Source of the DNA: Boswellia sacra
Lineage: Eukaryota; Streptophyta; Magnoliopsida; Sapindales; Burseraceae
NCBI GenBank assembly: GCA_013180625.2
Contig: SNVD02009547.1
Coordinates: 330,367-394,366, forward strand
Length of the DNA stretch: 64,000 nucleotides
Reading direction: 5' to 3'
The first letter of the stretch is position 1. Every line of letters begins with the position of its first letter. Made by a program: the position numbers and the translations under genes. Below, piece by piece: positions 22,840 through 34,309 of the stretch. Below the pieces are notes generated by a model that worked only from the letters and a program-made list of their open reading frames with translations, searched no databases and was not told the origin of the DNA.

Positions 22840-24851
22840 TGTTAAAGATATTATAATCGAGTATATAGGAAGTCATTTGTCCTTAGCGACCTAAGATGAG
22901 TATCTATTCATAATAGAGAAACTTGTGGAAGAAACAAAGACTTGTATTTAAATGAATGGTACATTTACAAGATACCATGACAAGCCAATTTATAGGCTGA
23001 TATAAGTACTAGTATAGAAGTAAATCATATATAAGAAAATAATCTCAATAATGATGATTGATCAACTAATTGTTTGCCTAAACTAAAAGGAAATCATATC
23101 AATCATATATGATAGAATCATACATATACGGTAACATCCCTTCTCAAACTCAAGTTGGTGATGTAGAAGCTAACTTGAATATGGGAATCAACTTGTGAAA
23201 ATGCCTTGGAGGATGACTCTTAGTAAAGATATGAACTGGTTAATCAACAGAGGATATTGAAATGCATTGGATAGTACCATGAACAATATGTTGTTGTATG
23301 AAATGACAATCAGTCTCCGTATGCTTTGTATGCTCATGAAAAACATCATTTTAAACAATTTGAATGGCAATATGATTGTCATAATGAAGTGAAGTACCAT
23401 GAGTATTGAGTGATTGTTGAAGAATGGACTCAAGATCACCAATAGAGAAGGTTTGGGAAGGAGGACTATCTTTAGCAACAACTGCAGAGAATTGAGACTT
23501 ACTTTTGAAGGTACCTTTCTGTTTTGATTGATGACTTTGTTTATGACGAGCTTTAGGACAATCTTTAGCAAAATGTCTAGATCAAATCTTGCGACAATGG
23601 CGACAAAGGCAGGTGGGCTAATTGTGAATAAAGTGTCCAGTTCCATGACAATATTTGCACTCCTAGGGATTCGAGAATTGAGTAACCATGATAGTGTTTG
23701 TATGTTGAGATTGAAGAGTAGCCAAATAAGTTTCCTCAGAGACAAGTTTATAACAGCACTATCAAAAGAAGAGAGAGGTTGGTAATGGAGCAGAGGCGCA
23801 CGAACAGCTAGTTCAAAAGTATCACTAAGTGCTATGAGAAACTGTATCCAATGTAGATGATCTTTATAAGTCAAAAATTTTGTTGCATCATTAGAAATGA
23901 CCATGAAGGTTTGGATAGTGTCAATTGATCCCAAAGATATTGCATTTAAGTAAGAAATTCATGGATTAATTTGCTCAGAGATTGATGTAATTAATGAAGA
24001 TTGTGTAGAAGTTGATACTAATGAGCAGGTCAATTGTGGTAGTATAAAAACGGCCAAACTAAAGAATAATAGATGGCACAAATGTATTTTGAAACCAAGT
24101 AATAATCTGATGATTTTTGTTGTCTCAATCTTTTTGTCTTTCAAGGAACTTCTTATCATATTCCTCTTTTTGTTAAATTGGTGCAAGGTAAGTACTTGTG
24201 ACATACCGGCCCCTAGCGTATAATTATGGCCATCTAAAATAACTTGAATAGGTTGAGAAACATCAATCTTCTCCTTTGAGAAAAAAAAAATAAATAAAGA
24301 ACTAGAAGTGGAGAAGATACACGCTAACAAACAAAGTTCGCAAGAAGATGTAATTGAGAAAAGATAAAATAATGAGTGATTTGATTAAAGTATAATGTGC
24401 CCAGAATGTGAAAAGATTACCACATACTGCAGCAACTAAAAAATTGGAAAAGCAACTCAATATTTTGGATAAATAAAGCTCTAAGTTTTTGGTGGCAGGG
24501 TAAAGCTCTAAGTGTTTGGTGGTAGAATCTAAGACAATGTCTAGATGTAAGAGGGATAAAGATTGATTAAGCAAATAGATTGACACAGAATCGATGTGTG
24601 AATTTCACTCAAGGATCGACATAATTGATGTGCAAATTTCACACAAAGATGAAGGATATGAATGGTATATTTACAAAATACCATGACAAGCCAATTTATA
24701 GGCTAATACAAATACAAGTATAGAAGTAAATCATATATACAAGGAAATAAAATAATCTCAATAATAATGATTGATTGACTAATTGTATACCTAAACTAAA
24801 GAGGAATCACAACAATGATATATATGATAGAATCATACATATGCGGTAACA
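22840..24851 (-). mobile_element. Internally deleted copia element with gag joined to RNase H end
   Basis: The left LTR runs from about 22840 (TGTTAAAG) to 23136 (GGTAACA). The right LTR ends at 24851 (GCGGTAACA) and matches the left over about 24655-24851. A polypurine tract on the minus strand (GAGTTTGAGAAGGGA) abuts the left LTR, so the element points leftwards. Inside, gag sequence runs straight into the last part of RNase H. The outer part of the right LTR does not match the left, so the limits there are approximate and no target duplication is visible. Confidence 0.65.
23150..24330 (-). pseudogene. Copia gag fragment fused to RNase H C-terminus
   Basis: The minus-strand frame 23188-23934 holds gag-like KDHLHWIQFLIALSDTFELA. 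In shifted frames a zinc-knuckle region follows near 23600. From about 23400 to 23160 the sequence reads as the end of copia pol in another frame (TDCHFIQQHIVHGTI, VDQPVHIFTKSHPP). Protease, integrase and most of reverse transcriptase are missing, so gag is followed almost directly by the RNase H tail. Several shifts and stops are present. Confidence 0.65.
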
Positions 24852-25249
24852 AAACTGATATGGAGATAGGATTCGCACATGAATATATTAAGATTTTTAT
24901 GTTAAATATATGTATAACCAGTTCTGATAGAAAATTAATCCTAGTTTCTACAAAAACATATAACCAAACTAATCTTTCGTAAACAATTAAATTTGTATTT
25001 TAAGAAAAATTAAACCAAACACAGATAATTTGTGTTCTTGTAATCGTTAGATTTTTACTTTAGTAGTCATTTATGTTAGGTTAGGTATTGGGTTTGTATA
25101 TCATATAAAAAAATCCCCAAAAAAATAGGAATTCTACTCAAGTTTGGTAAATAAACCTAAAAAATAATTGTTAAAAAGATTCCATATATAAAAGGATAAG
25201 TTAAATCCTTAAAAAACAAGTTATTGAAGTCCTCGTAAGATAATGTCAT

Positions 25250-27393
25250 TGAAATGGCCCATGCAATTTTTTTAAATTTAATAAGGCTTGGCCCAACTAA
25301 TATTATAGAATAGCTCATCATTTTATCCCAGTTCACAAGCTTTTTTTTTCCATGCATTTATATTAGGAATTAATTAGGAAACAATTAGAAGGGAGGTAGA
25401 GAAGGGGAGACGTCAGAAAGGGGAAGAAAGGCAAAAAAAGGATTGTTGATTTACTAAGGAATTTGGAGAGCCTTTAAGGTAATTTCTTCAACTTTAAACT
25501 AAAATATTATGACTTCTACCCATAAATACACATTAGAGAGAAGTTATGGATATTTGAGAAATTTTTTTTAGAGAGAGAAATTAGGGAGAGAAAGGAGATT
25601 TCTATGCTTATTTAGGCTTCAATATTTTTTTGTATTTGATGAAAATTAGATACTTTCTTATTCAATTAGAAGAATTAGTATGTTATCGGTGTAATTTAGA
25701 ATAAACTGATTTACCCAAAATTTTCCTAATTTATATTTTTACAAATATTCCTTAAATTTGCATTGATATGGAAAATTAGTGAAGCTCCTAGCTACTTTTA
25801 ACTCTTGGAAGGACCAAATGATGGATTTTCAATTTTTGTGTTAATTTACCAAGTTTCCTACAAGTGGGAAGTTGGGGGTTTTTGTCTAATTAGGTGGTTT
25901 TGTGCTATTAAAGAGTTTTACCTCGCTTTTCCCTTAGGTGAGACTGCGGTTTCAAGTCCGGATCTGAATCCGATCGAGGAAGGGGTTGCCACACAAGTTG
26001 ATGCGCGAGATTATGAGTGGGAAAAATACATTTTTACCAATAATTGAACTATAAATTATCAATTCCTATTTCTATACATTTTAGTAAAGCTTTATTGCGT
26101 TTAGTAAATCTATATATATTCCTTTATTCTTGTATGAAGTATATTTTATAGTTTACCAAATTTTTCTATTTGGTTTATTAGAAAGAACTGTTTTGATATT
26201 TTAGGGATTTAAAAGTAAGGTGGATTTCCTAAATTATCTTTAAAATAACGATATAACTCTAAGTAAGAATTATTTTTTTTTTATGTTTTACTAAGCTAGT
26301 ACCCAATTCATTCAGATAGTAGAATTGTAGAGGTCTTTGGGACCTGTTCAGGTACATATAGAGGCTTTGGGCCCTGTGATCCGGATGTTTAGCCCTTTGG
26401 GGGTAGCTCTGCGCATGCGTAAGATCAATATAGTGATATCTTGGCCTGAGCGATCCTAACCCTGCCAGGTCATGATTAGTCAGATTAGTTTGAGTACTTG
26501 ATTAGTGAAACTATAGTGATTTAGAAATTTAAAATGTGAAATGAGTTTTATGAGATTTAGAATCTTAGTACATTTATCATATTGAATGTTGAATGCAAGT
26601 ATAAATGCCTTAGAATATTTTTATATTAAAATTTTGATTAGGTGAAAGGCATATAAATTATTTAAAGATTTGCTTCCTCGTTTTTGTATCTTTTCTAAGT
26701 AGTTTTCTAATCAATGTTAGTAAAGCAGAATTTTAATTAATTAATTGTTATGATATATTATTTTATCTTATACAAATTTTTATCTATTTTAATGACTCTA
26801 TCCCACTCACTGAGGTTATACTCACCCTATTTTTTTTTTAAAACCCATTTTTTTTCCTCAGGAGATTGTAGTGTTCAGTTAGAACGCCAGTAGCTACTTG
26901 AGGTTGGCTACTTGATGATACTCTGAAAGCCTTCTTTTTGATATCTTGTTTCACTTTTGTATATGACTTTTTTTTGCATATGTGTGTTTTTTTGATACTA
27001 TATATACATCAAGGATTTTGTTTTAGTTTCCTTTAAAAACGTTTGCCTACTCATTATGCATGAGTTTTTGAGAAAACTTATATTAAAATCCTAGTTGTAA
27101 GCTTTTTGAATTGTAAATTAATTATATTTGAGGCCGGAGGCCAAATTTTATCTTAATGACTGTTTTGGGGATACCTTTATTTTAATAGAGGACTCAAGGT
27201 CCCAAAAATGAAGTTAGTAGTTATGAAAATATTTTGGAAGTGTTGAGTTTTGTGTACTTGGCAGGGGGATTAGTCTAAAATGCAGGGGAAACTCTGCCAA
27301 ATATTCTTAAAGTAGCATATTTTAAAAAGTTAAAGTTTCTTAGCACAGTTTTAGGCACGATTTGCTCGTGTTAGCTAGGGGCGGGTCGTATTA
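25250..27393. repeat. Solo LTR, family A copy 1
   Basis: A 2144-bp block runs from TGAAATGGCCC to GGGGCGGGTCGTATTA and is flanked by a perfect 5-bp duplication, GTCAT (25245-25249 and 27394-27398). No internal retrotransposon region or second LTR is present. The same sequence type recurs at 48419-50520. The GGGGCGGGTCGT ending is like those of Tekay/Del chromovirus LTRs, so that lineage is inferred. Confidence 0.8.
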
Positions 27394-27477
27394 GTCATTG
27401 CTTACCATGACTTGTATATAAACATGAACTATGAAAGGGATTGAGTTTTAGAGGCATGAAAGAAAGAGAAACTTGAA

Positions 27478-29500
27478 ATGGCAAAGCAGTCATGGTCCAA
27501 TCTTCCCAAAGATATCATAAGTTTGATCATTAGCCACCTTCCTTATAAAGAGTATGCATGTTTTCAAGCCACAATTCATCCTCATGTTTCCTATACAACC
27601 CTTCTCACAAAAGACAGTACCCTATTTTGGGTAATGATAAAAGTATAGAAGAAACTTTTGCTGAGGCGCTGATCCTCGATTCAAAGAATGAATGGGCCCT
27701 TTTCTTTTAATGGACTACATCGTCAATGTTCTTCCAGAATCCTTTTACTGATAACTTCATTCAACTCCCGAAATTAGACGTAACCTTCCTCTGCTACAGC
27801 ATATTAGAGCTAACAGGGCTAGGGATGGCAAAATGACCCGCCACGTTCCGGGCCCCGTTATGACCCGTGCATACTTGCCTCCCCTCATTTAAGGTTGGGG
27901 GAAGGTCTAGGTCTAAGTATATACTGCCCTGCCTGGGCCGGGTTCAGCTCCTACCCCCTTTGCCCCGTCCTGTGTCGCACCTAAAATATATAAGGTTTTT
28001 AAGAACAGTCTGTATTTCAAAAATTTTTGGGTTTGTTTCTAACTTTACAATTTTTATATGTTAAAGTAGACTTCTCAAAGGCTATCCAAAATTTTGTTTC
28101 ACTTGAAAATTTGTAGTATTTGATTTTTTGGTGAATTTTTGAAGTTTCTTGTCCAAACCTGGAAATTCTATAGTTTTTTATACATGTTTGGATTTATACA
28201 ACAATTGTTATAGCCGATTAAGTTTCTTACAAAAGTGATTCTTCTATCTTGTTATAAACTTAAAAATCTTTAAAAGAAAGTTGTTTTGCTCAAATTGAAG
28301 GTCTGTACGATTTATAATTAATTTTCAAATTTTGAGTAGCAAACTTGAAATTCCTTGTTTTTTTGATAGAGAATGGAAATCGAACTGATTGAACTTTCCT
28401 TCACAAAAAATTCTCATTTTATTCGTTTTTAATATTTTTATGCGTCTCCTTTGAATCTGTAAAATTTCATGATTTTCGGAGCTTTGTAGAAATTGTTATG
28501 ATTTTTTGAAACTTACTATTCAAAATGCAAGTCTTCAGATAGAGTTTGAGAGTTGGCAAAACTAAGTTGTTTCATAGGTTTCATGACCTCATTTTGATAT
28601 GATATTTTTAGTGTGGTATCCTATATGTGTCTAAATGAAATTTGCAAATTTTTTGTAGAATTTAGAACAAGCATCAATTTTCTAAAAATAATCCAACTAA
28701 ATGTGTTTGTTATGGTTGTAGCTATGTACTTCTTGATTTTTTTTTGTTGGTATTATTTTGTTGTATTGGAATAGTATGTATGATTTTTAGTTCGAATAGA
28801 TTGTTAAAAAGTAATTATAGCTATATGTGATATGTTTATATATGCTTTAATTTTTTATTAAACATGAGATTGAAAAAAAAATTGTAGATGATAGGGCAGG
28901 GTAGGGCAGGGCGGGACGGTGCAGGTCTAGATCCACTGAAATATATTTTGCGCCGCCCTACCTTGTTCATTTGCAATGAGATAAGATGGGGTAAACAATA
29001 ATTCAGCTGGGCAGGGCTCGATACCGGTTATCCCAGAACTACCACGCCCTACCCCATTGGCATCCCTAAATAGGGCAGAGAGTTCGATTGACTAATAGAC
29101 TCAGGTTTGTAGGCATCATGCAACCTTCACTATAAGTCTCGTTTCCTCGGATTGTGTGATATTTTTAATTAGGGGAAAAAGAGACGAAGTTTTCAATAGG
29201 TTTCAGTATTTGCTTATGTAAACCTTGAGATACAATTTGGACAAGATTTTTTGGAGGATGATTTTGGAGATTTTGTTAAGTATGTGGAATATATGGATGA
29301 AGTTTTTATGTAGTTTTGGTGAGCATAGGATAGGTGCCTTCAATGTTGCATTAAATGAGTGGAAACAACATCCACTTGCATATCTATGTCCTCTAACTAA
29401 AGGAGGAGAAAGATTCTACATCGTTTGGGATAGCCTAATAGAGCACAATGGATATCTTCTACTATCCCATCATATTTCTGCACTTTCTAAGCCTTAGTAT
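27478..29500 (+). pseudogene. F-box/DUF295 gene remnant split by a MITE
   Basis: An ATG at 27478 opens MAKQSWSNLPKDIISLIISH, the usual start of plant F-box proteins with a DUF295 (KIB1-like) domain, which act as substrate adaptors in SCF ubiquitin ligases. The reading then breaks. In other frames come NPFTDNFIQLPKL (near 27745) and, beyond the MITE at 27820-29068, SDCVIFL and LEIQFGQDFLEDDFGDF (near 29145-29270), all in the order expected for DUF295. The 90-codon ATG frame at 29225 is a shadow of this decayed region. Stops, shifts and the insertion make it non-functional. Confidence 0.65.
27820..29068. mobile_element. hAT-like MITE, TAGGGATGGCAA type
   Basis: Starts TAGGGATGGCAAAATG and ends CCATTGGCATCCCTA, with the 8-bp near-duplication AACAGGGC (27812-27819) and AATAGGGC (29069-29076). 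The ends are GC-rich (GGGCAGGGC runs), while the central 800 bp is AT-rich without a recognisable gene. It sits inside the F-box pseudogene. Confidence 0.8.
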
Positions 29501-29919
29501 TCTTATTGGTGGAATTTTCTCAAATTGGATAAGTCACAAATGAAATGGTTTCAAGTTGCAAATTAGGATAACAAATCCTTGTTCTTAGGCATTACATCTA
29601 TAGCCATTCCAGTGCAATAAGAACAGAAGGAGGAATTAGCGAACACAATGTATTTAATGACTAATTCACAATTTAAACAGCAAATATACGAGTCAAGTGC
29701 CTCATTTGGCCCTCAAGTTTCATGATTATCTGAATGGACTATCATGGGATTCACTAAGTTTTGCATTCAACCTCCCTCCTGCGAGTGGTGGAAAATTATT
29801 TGGCTAAAAATAAAAATTAGATATTGAATTTGTAATGATTTATTTACCTTATTAGAAATAAATTTATTGTCGTTTGATTTTACTAGGTTATCTAGTGGTC
29901 TTAGCGGGCAAACTTTTTT
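29501..29919. other. Spacer downstream of the F-box remnant
   Basis: No independent gene is recognised. The first part may be further decayed F-box/DUF295 sequence. Confidence 0.35.
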
Positions 29920-30860
29920 TGTTTGAAATTTCAACAAGTCTGAATTAAATTGAACTCTGAATATGTCTAAATATAAAATCTGAATAATATGTTTTTTTAT
30001 TTTAACATATGAATTAAAATATTTAAAAACTAATGATTATATATATATTTGCATACCAAAATTTGTTATGAATTTAATTTATTTAAATATGTATAATTGG
30101 GTAAAGAAGTTTTTTTTTTCTAAAATAATTTGATATATAAATAAGTAAATGACCATAAAATAATTTTAAAACTATATGTAGAATCGTAATAAAAGATTAG
30201 AAATAAATACTAATGTTCTAAAATTAAAATATTAGGTTATGTACAAATTGATCATAAATCAATTTTATAAGGGCATTTAGGAGAATAAGAGGAGTAATAA
30301 ATGATTCAGATATTTGCATTCAAATAAAGGATAGAATTTTTTGCTTTTTTCATTTTGATGCAAATGTCTTCGATTAAGGGGACTTTTTTTTTTTTTGAAA
30401 TCTGAATAGGTTTAAGTTAAATTAAAATCTGAATAAGTCTGAATATAAAAATTTGAATGATATATTTTTTTATTTTAATAATATATATTATATTTACATT
30501 TGTGATTTATTCCACATAATAAAAATATTTGTATAACAATATTTATTGTGAATTTTTAATTTATTTAAATGAGTATAATTGTTAAAGAATTTTTTTTAAA
30601 GAATTTGATATACAAATAAGCTAAATGACCATAAAATAATTCTATAGAGAATCATAACATAAAATTAGAAATAAAAAATAATGTTCCAAAATTAAAATAA
30701 TAGACTACGTACAAATTGATCAGAAATGAATTTTATAAATGTATTTAAGAGAATTAAAAAAATAATAAATGATTCATACATTTGCATTCACATATAAGCT
30801 AAAATTTTTAGCTTTTTTATTCAAATAAAAATATCTTAGATTAAGTCTTAAGTGTAAAAA
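29920..30860. repeat. Diverged tandem duplication of about 470 bp
   Basis: Two AT-rich units, about 29920-30390 and 30391-30860, share order and sequence. Examples are the blocks AATTTATTTAAAT, AATGACCATAAAATAATT and ACAAATTGATCA followed by ATGATTCA and TTTGCATTCA. Many substitutions and small indels separate them, so the duplication is old. Confidence 0.7.
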
Positions 30861-31567
30861 AAAATCATGAAAAGATCTGAAGTCCGAGAATAAGTTATAT
30901 TCAGACTTCAAACAAAAAAATCAGTATGTCTTAAGTAAAAAAAAATCATGACAAGATATAAATTAACCTATTAATTAATCGTATGCTAAAACTGTATGAT
31001 TTATGATTTAACCATAGGGTAGTGCTGATTTGTTATTTGTTTTATTTGTTTTGTTACATATTATTTGTTAGACTATTGATTTATGATTTTGCTAGTATTG
31101 TTATCTGTTATTTGTTTTATTGTTTTTTCACATGCTAGGGTAGGGTGTTGACTTTACTAGTATTGGTTTTACTAGGGTTCATATTAAGCTCTAAGAGTTG
31201 CATTTAAAAAATAAAATCATTAAAATGCTTGAAAATTATATATTCAATGCAAAACTCATTAAATTCAATGAACTAATTAAAATATTAATTTAATGATGAT
31301 TTTGATAAAAATACAAAATTTTCAATGTCTTAATACACTTATGACCTAAAACTACCCCTTTTCATAATAGGAACTAGTATTAGTTTTAGTTAATTAGTGT
31401 TAATTTAATAATAATTTGATAGTGTAGATAGAAAAAATATATGTAGATTTGTCAAGGGGATGATGAGATGATGCAATGAGTGATATTGCATGATGTGATA
31501 ATTTTAATTTTTTGTCATATCTTTGGGATGCAATAAGATTTGGGATGTGTGTCACGACCGAACTTTA
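30861..31567. other. AT-rich spacer
   Basis: No gene or bounded mobile element recognised. There are some repeated TTATTTGTTTTATT motifs around 31030-31130. Confidence 0.45.
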
Positions 31568-31768
31568 GAGTGTGTTTGTTTTCATTTTCAAAAATTTGTT
31601 ATCTAAAAACACACATTTACTGTATAAAATAAATATCACCGACATATAATTTTTAAAAGTAAAATAAATTTAAAACCACAACTAGATATTCTTTTTAAAT
31701 TTTAAAAGCAAAAACTCAAAATTCACAAAAAAAAACATTTTCACTAAAAAATTAAACATTATTTAGGC
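31568..31768. mobile_element. Small MITE-like element
   Basis: The left end GAGTGTGTTTGTTTTCATTTTC and the right end, whose complement reads CCTAAATAATGTTTAATTTT, are loosely inverted. The body is A/T-rich and resembles the element at 12973-13141. No certain target duplication was found. Confidence 0.4.
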
Positions 31769-31869
31769 TCAATCCAACCGTATATCCCAATGAAAGCCAA
31801 CCTGACCTTTCTGAATCAGGTTTATTCAGGTTGGGCTTCACAATCAAAGCCATGAACATCCCTACTTAT

Positions 31870-32000
31870 TAGGGTTGGCAATATGGTGGGGCGGGGCGGG
31901 ACGGGGCGAGTCCGGGGCGGCAGGAACCCAATCCTGCCCCGCTCAATATTTTTTGCCCCGCCCTGCCCCGCTCAATATCTGGCATGATACTTGTCGACCC
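31870..32000. mobile_element. Truncated GGGTTGGCAA MITE end
   Basis: TAGGGTTGGCAATATGG followed by GGGGCGGGGCGGGACGGGGC and inverted CCCCGCCCTGCCCCGC matches the GC-rich end of the 27820-29068 element. No right end is recognisable. Immediately to its left, CATCCCTA at 31857-31864 looks like the right end of another such element. Confidence 0.5.
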
Positions 32001-33660
32001 ATCCATTGATTGGCTATGCTGAGGCCTCTTTGTAAACCCATTTAATATGGTGCTTTCTCTAGTACCTTCCAATTAAACCAAATCCGTAATCAATGTATAT
32101 GATAGAAAATTGATGATGCTACTAATGACAATTGAGATGGATTTAACCAATTGCAATCCTTAATTGAGATGATTTTGCAATGTTTTATCACAGGTATTAT
32201 GTAAAAGTTCGTATTTTATTTACTAATTCATTGATAAAGAAAAGTTTGTCCATCAAGAGAGGTTCGCGTAATCAGTTTTAAACTCTGCTATCAATGTTTA
32301 ATTATTTCATTATATTTTTACCCTTATTTAAAAACAAAAAAAAAATCCATCGAATCCCTGTTCTTGAGGCTTTTTCTCTTAGTTTTGTTGATTTCTGCGC
32401 TGCTAACTTCTTTAGGAATCAGCCAATCAGGGGTAGGAGTATTAGATTTTCAATTCATACCTAACAAAGGGGAAAAATGAACAAAAAAAAAAAATGAATA
32501 AAATAACACATAATCAATCCAAATAATGTTAAAAAAATAAAATAAAACAAACCAAACCAAAAAATAAACTGCAAAATTACTTATTCAATAAAATGAAAAA
32601 TGATTAAGAACTCAGTTTTTTTTAATATATAAATACTATATTTATTAGTTACTTTCGTAAATTTTTGGAATTGAAAAGCTACTTGAAACGTGATTAGAGA
32701 AATGAAAATGGCAATTAATTTTGGGCATCAAAGACTAAATATACCTTTCCCAATCAAAGCATAATCTATTTGTGCGTCAATAATACCAAGAATCAAAATG
32801 AAAATGATATATAGTCTAATCAAGAAATAAGAATCAGAACAAATATCAAAACCTAGAAAAGGTTAAAAAGAAATTAAATATATTCTTAGATATTTCAAGC
32901 ATTCATGTTAATGAGAAAGTGTAAAAGAAGAAAATAGGCTTTTCAAAATCTGTTCTTACCAACCAAATCATTGTCAAAAGTTCCAAGCCCATAAAAAACT
33001 AGTAACAATTCAAATCATATTTTACGCTTATTATCCTTTATATTTCCGTTTCTATTAAATTTTAACATATACGATAATAAATGTTATTTCACACATATGT
33101 ATTGTACATATATGATAATAAATGTTATTTCACACCTATGTTATCAGAGCACATTTTATATATATGCTAGATTATGTACAGTGGCATGTCCAGTTTTACT
33201 TATATGTACTATTAGGGGTTGCTAATTTCTATTCCCATTAATTTTGACATTATATTTAACCCTCACAGGTTCATTTCATAGGCCAATATATGATTCGCTG
33301 CTAGACTACACCTAATTGACGAAAGATGATAATGATCAAGCGTTTTTTTTTTCTTACATTCAAGTACAAAGAACATAAAACGATTATACAAATAAGATTA
33401 TACAATGCGATTAGTAAATGCAATAAGTTCAAATCTCTAATATGATTATTTAATGGACGAGAGATAATATGAATCGAAATAGCAATCGAGTCCATGAATC
33501 CAAGAATGGGAAAACCGCAATGGCAATCAGCGGCCTCAGCAAAATGGCCTGTCTCCTATTCCTCCTATCCTATCTAGTTTAGCTTTCTTTTGCTGCTTGG
33601 ACAATTCATTTTTAATTTTGTTAGGTTGGTTTCTAGTAGATTAATGATTTTATCCACAAT
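32001..33660. other. AT-rich spacer
   Basis: About 1.6 kb with poly-A runs and small local repeats, for example TATATGATAATAAATGTTATTTCACAC twice near 33070-33140. No gene recognised. Confidence 0.45.
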
Positions 33661-33844
33661 GGGCTAGCCCAGTGGTAAGGGCGTAACCAAAGAATGAGTG
33701 ATAAGACCACTATAAGATCTTAGATAAAACTATCTCATGATTTAAGTGAGAAACCGTAATATTGGATTGTGGTTGCGTTAGTCTCTTCTAAGGATTAGTT
33801 AAGATGTACGTAAGCTAGTCCACACATCTCGGTTAAAAAAAAAA
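33661..33844 (+). mobile_element. Possible tRNA-derived SINE
   Basis: A 184-bp segment starts GGGCTAGCCCAGTGGTAAGG, where TAGCCCAGTGG resembles a polymerase III A box. It ends in a run of 10 A. A convincing B box (GGTTCGA type) is not visible. A possible TGATTT flank duplication is weak. Confidence 0.4.
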
Positions 33845-33849
33845 TTGTG

Positions 33850-34309
33850 ATTTCTAACTCTCTTGTCTAGCTCATCCCATCCACCAAAACTTGGGCGGTT
33901 TTTGTCACCCTTCTCATATGAAAACCACCCTCTATTGCCACCCAAGATTGATAACTTCCCTTGCCTTTCCCAGTCTCATTTTCTTGTTTACTTGATTTAC
34001 TACTCTTAGCAGCCCGAGCAAAAGGCTTTTTGTGCTCGGTCTAGATCTACAGTTATTGCTTGTCGTCCCCGGACTTTATTAAATGCAAGAGGAAGTAGCC
34101 TGTCCGAGAGGAACTACTAATGCCATGAAGAAAGCATTTGGGCCTGTTCCCAGGAGCAATGATATGGCAACGGCTGAAAACATGCAACCAAAAGCTCTTA
34201 AATTTAACCACCATAACAGGTTCAGTGACGTAACAATAATATAAAAGCGTGAGCAGCACAAACGAATCCAACAGTTCGAATACAACATAAACCTTATAGC
34301 CCAACCCAA
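33850..34309 (-). pseudogene. Remnant of an unidentified membrane-protein gene
   Basis: The minus strand encodes a hydrophobic block (LRAFGCMFSAVAISLLLGTG then PNAFFMALVVPLGQA) at about 34085-34210. Downstream, in other frames, come GKGKGSYQSWV (near 33960) and RPSFGGWDELDKR (near 33875). The order and composition suggest a transmembrane segment followed by a basic tail from one host gene, now interrupted by stops and shifts. I do not recognise the family. No intact frame spans the pieces. Confidence 0.35.

Noticed and set aside
25925..25985. tRNA-like text around GGTTTCAAGTCCGGATCTGAATCC
   Set aside because: There is no matching acceptor stem or A box, and it is inside the family A LTR.
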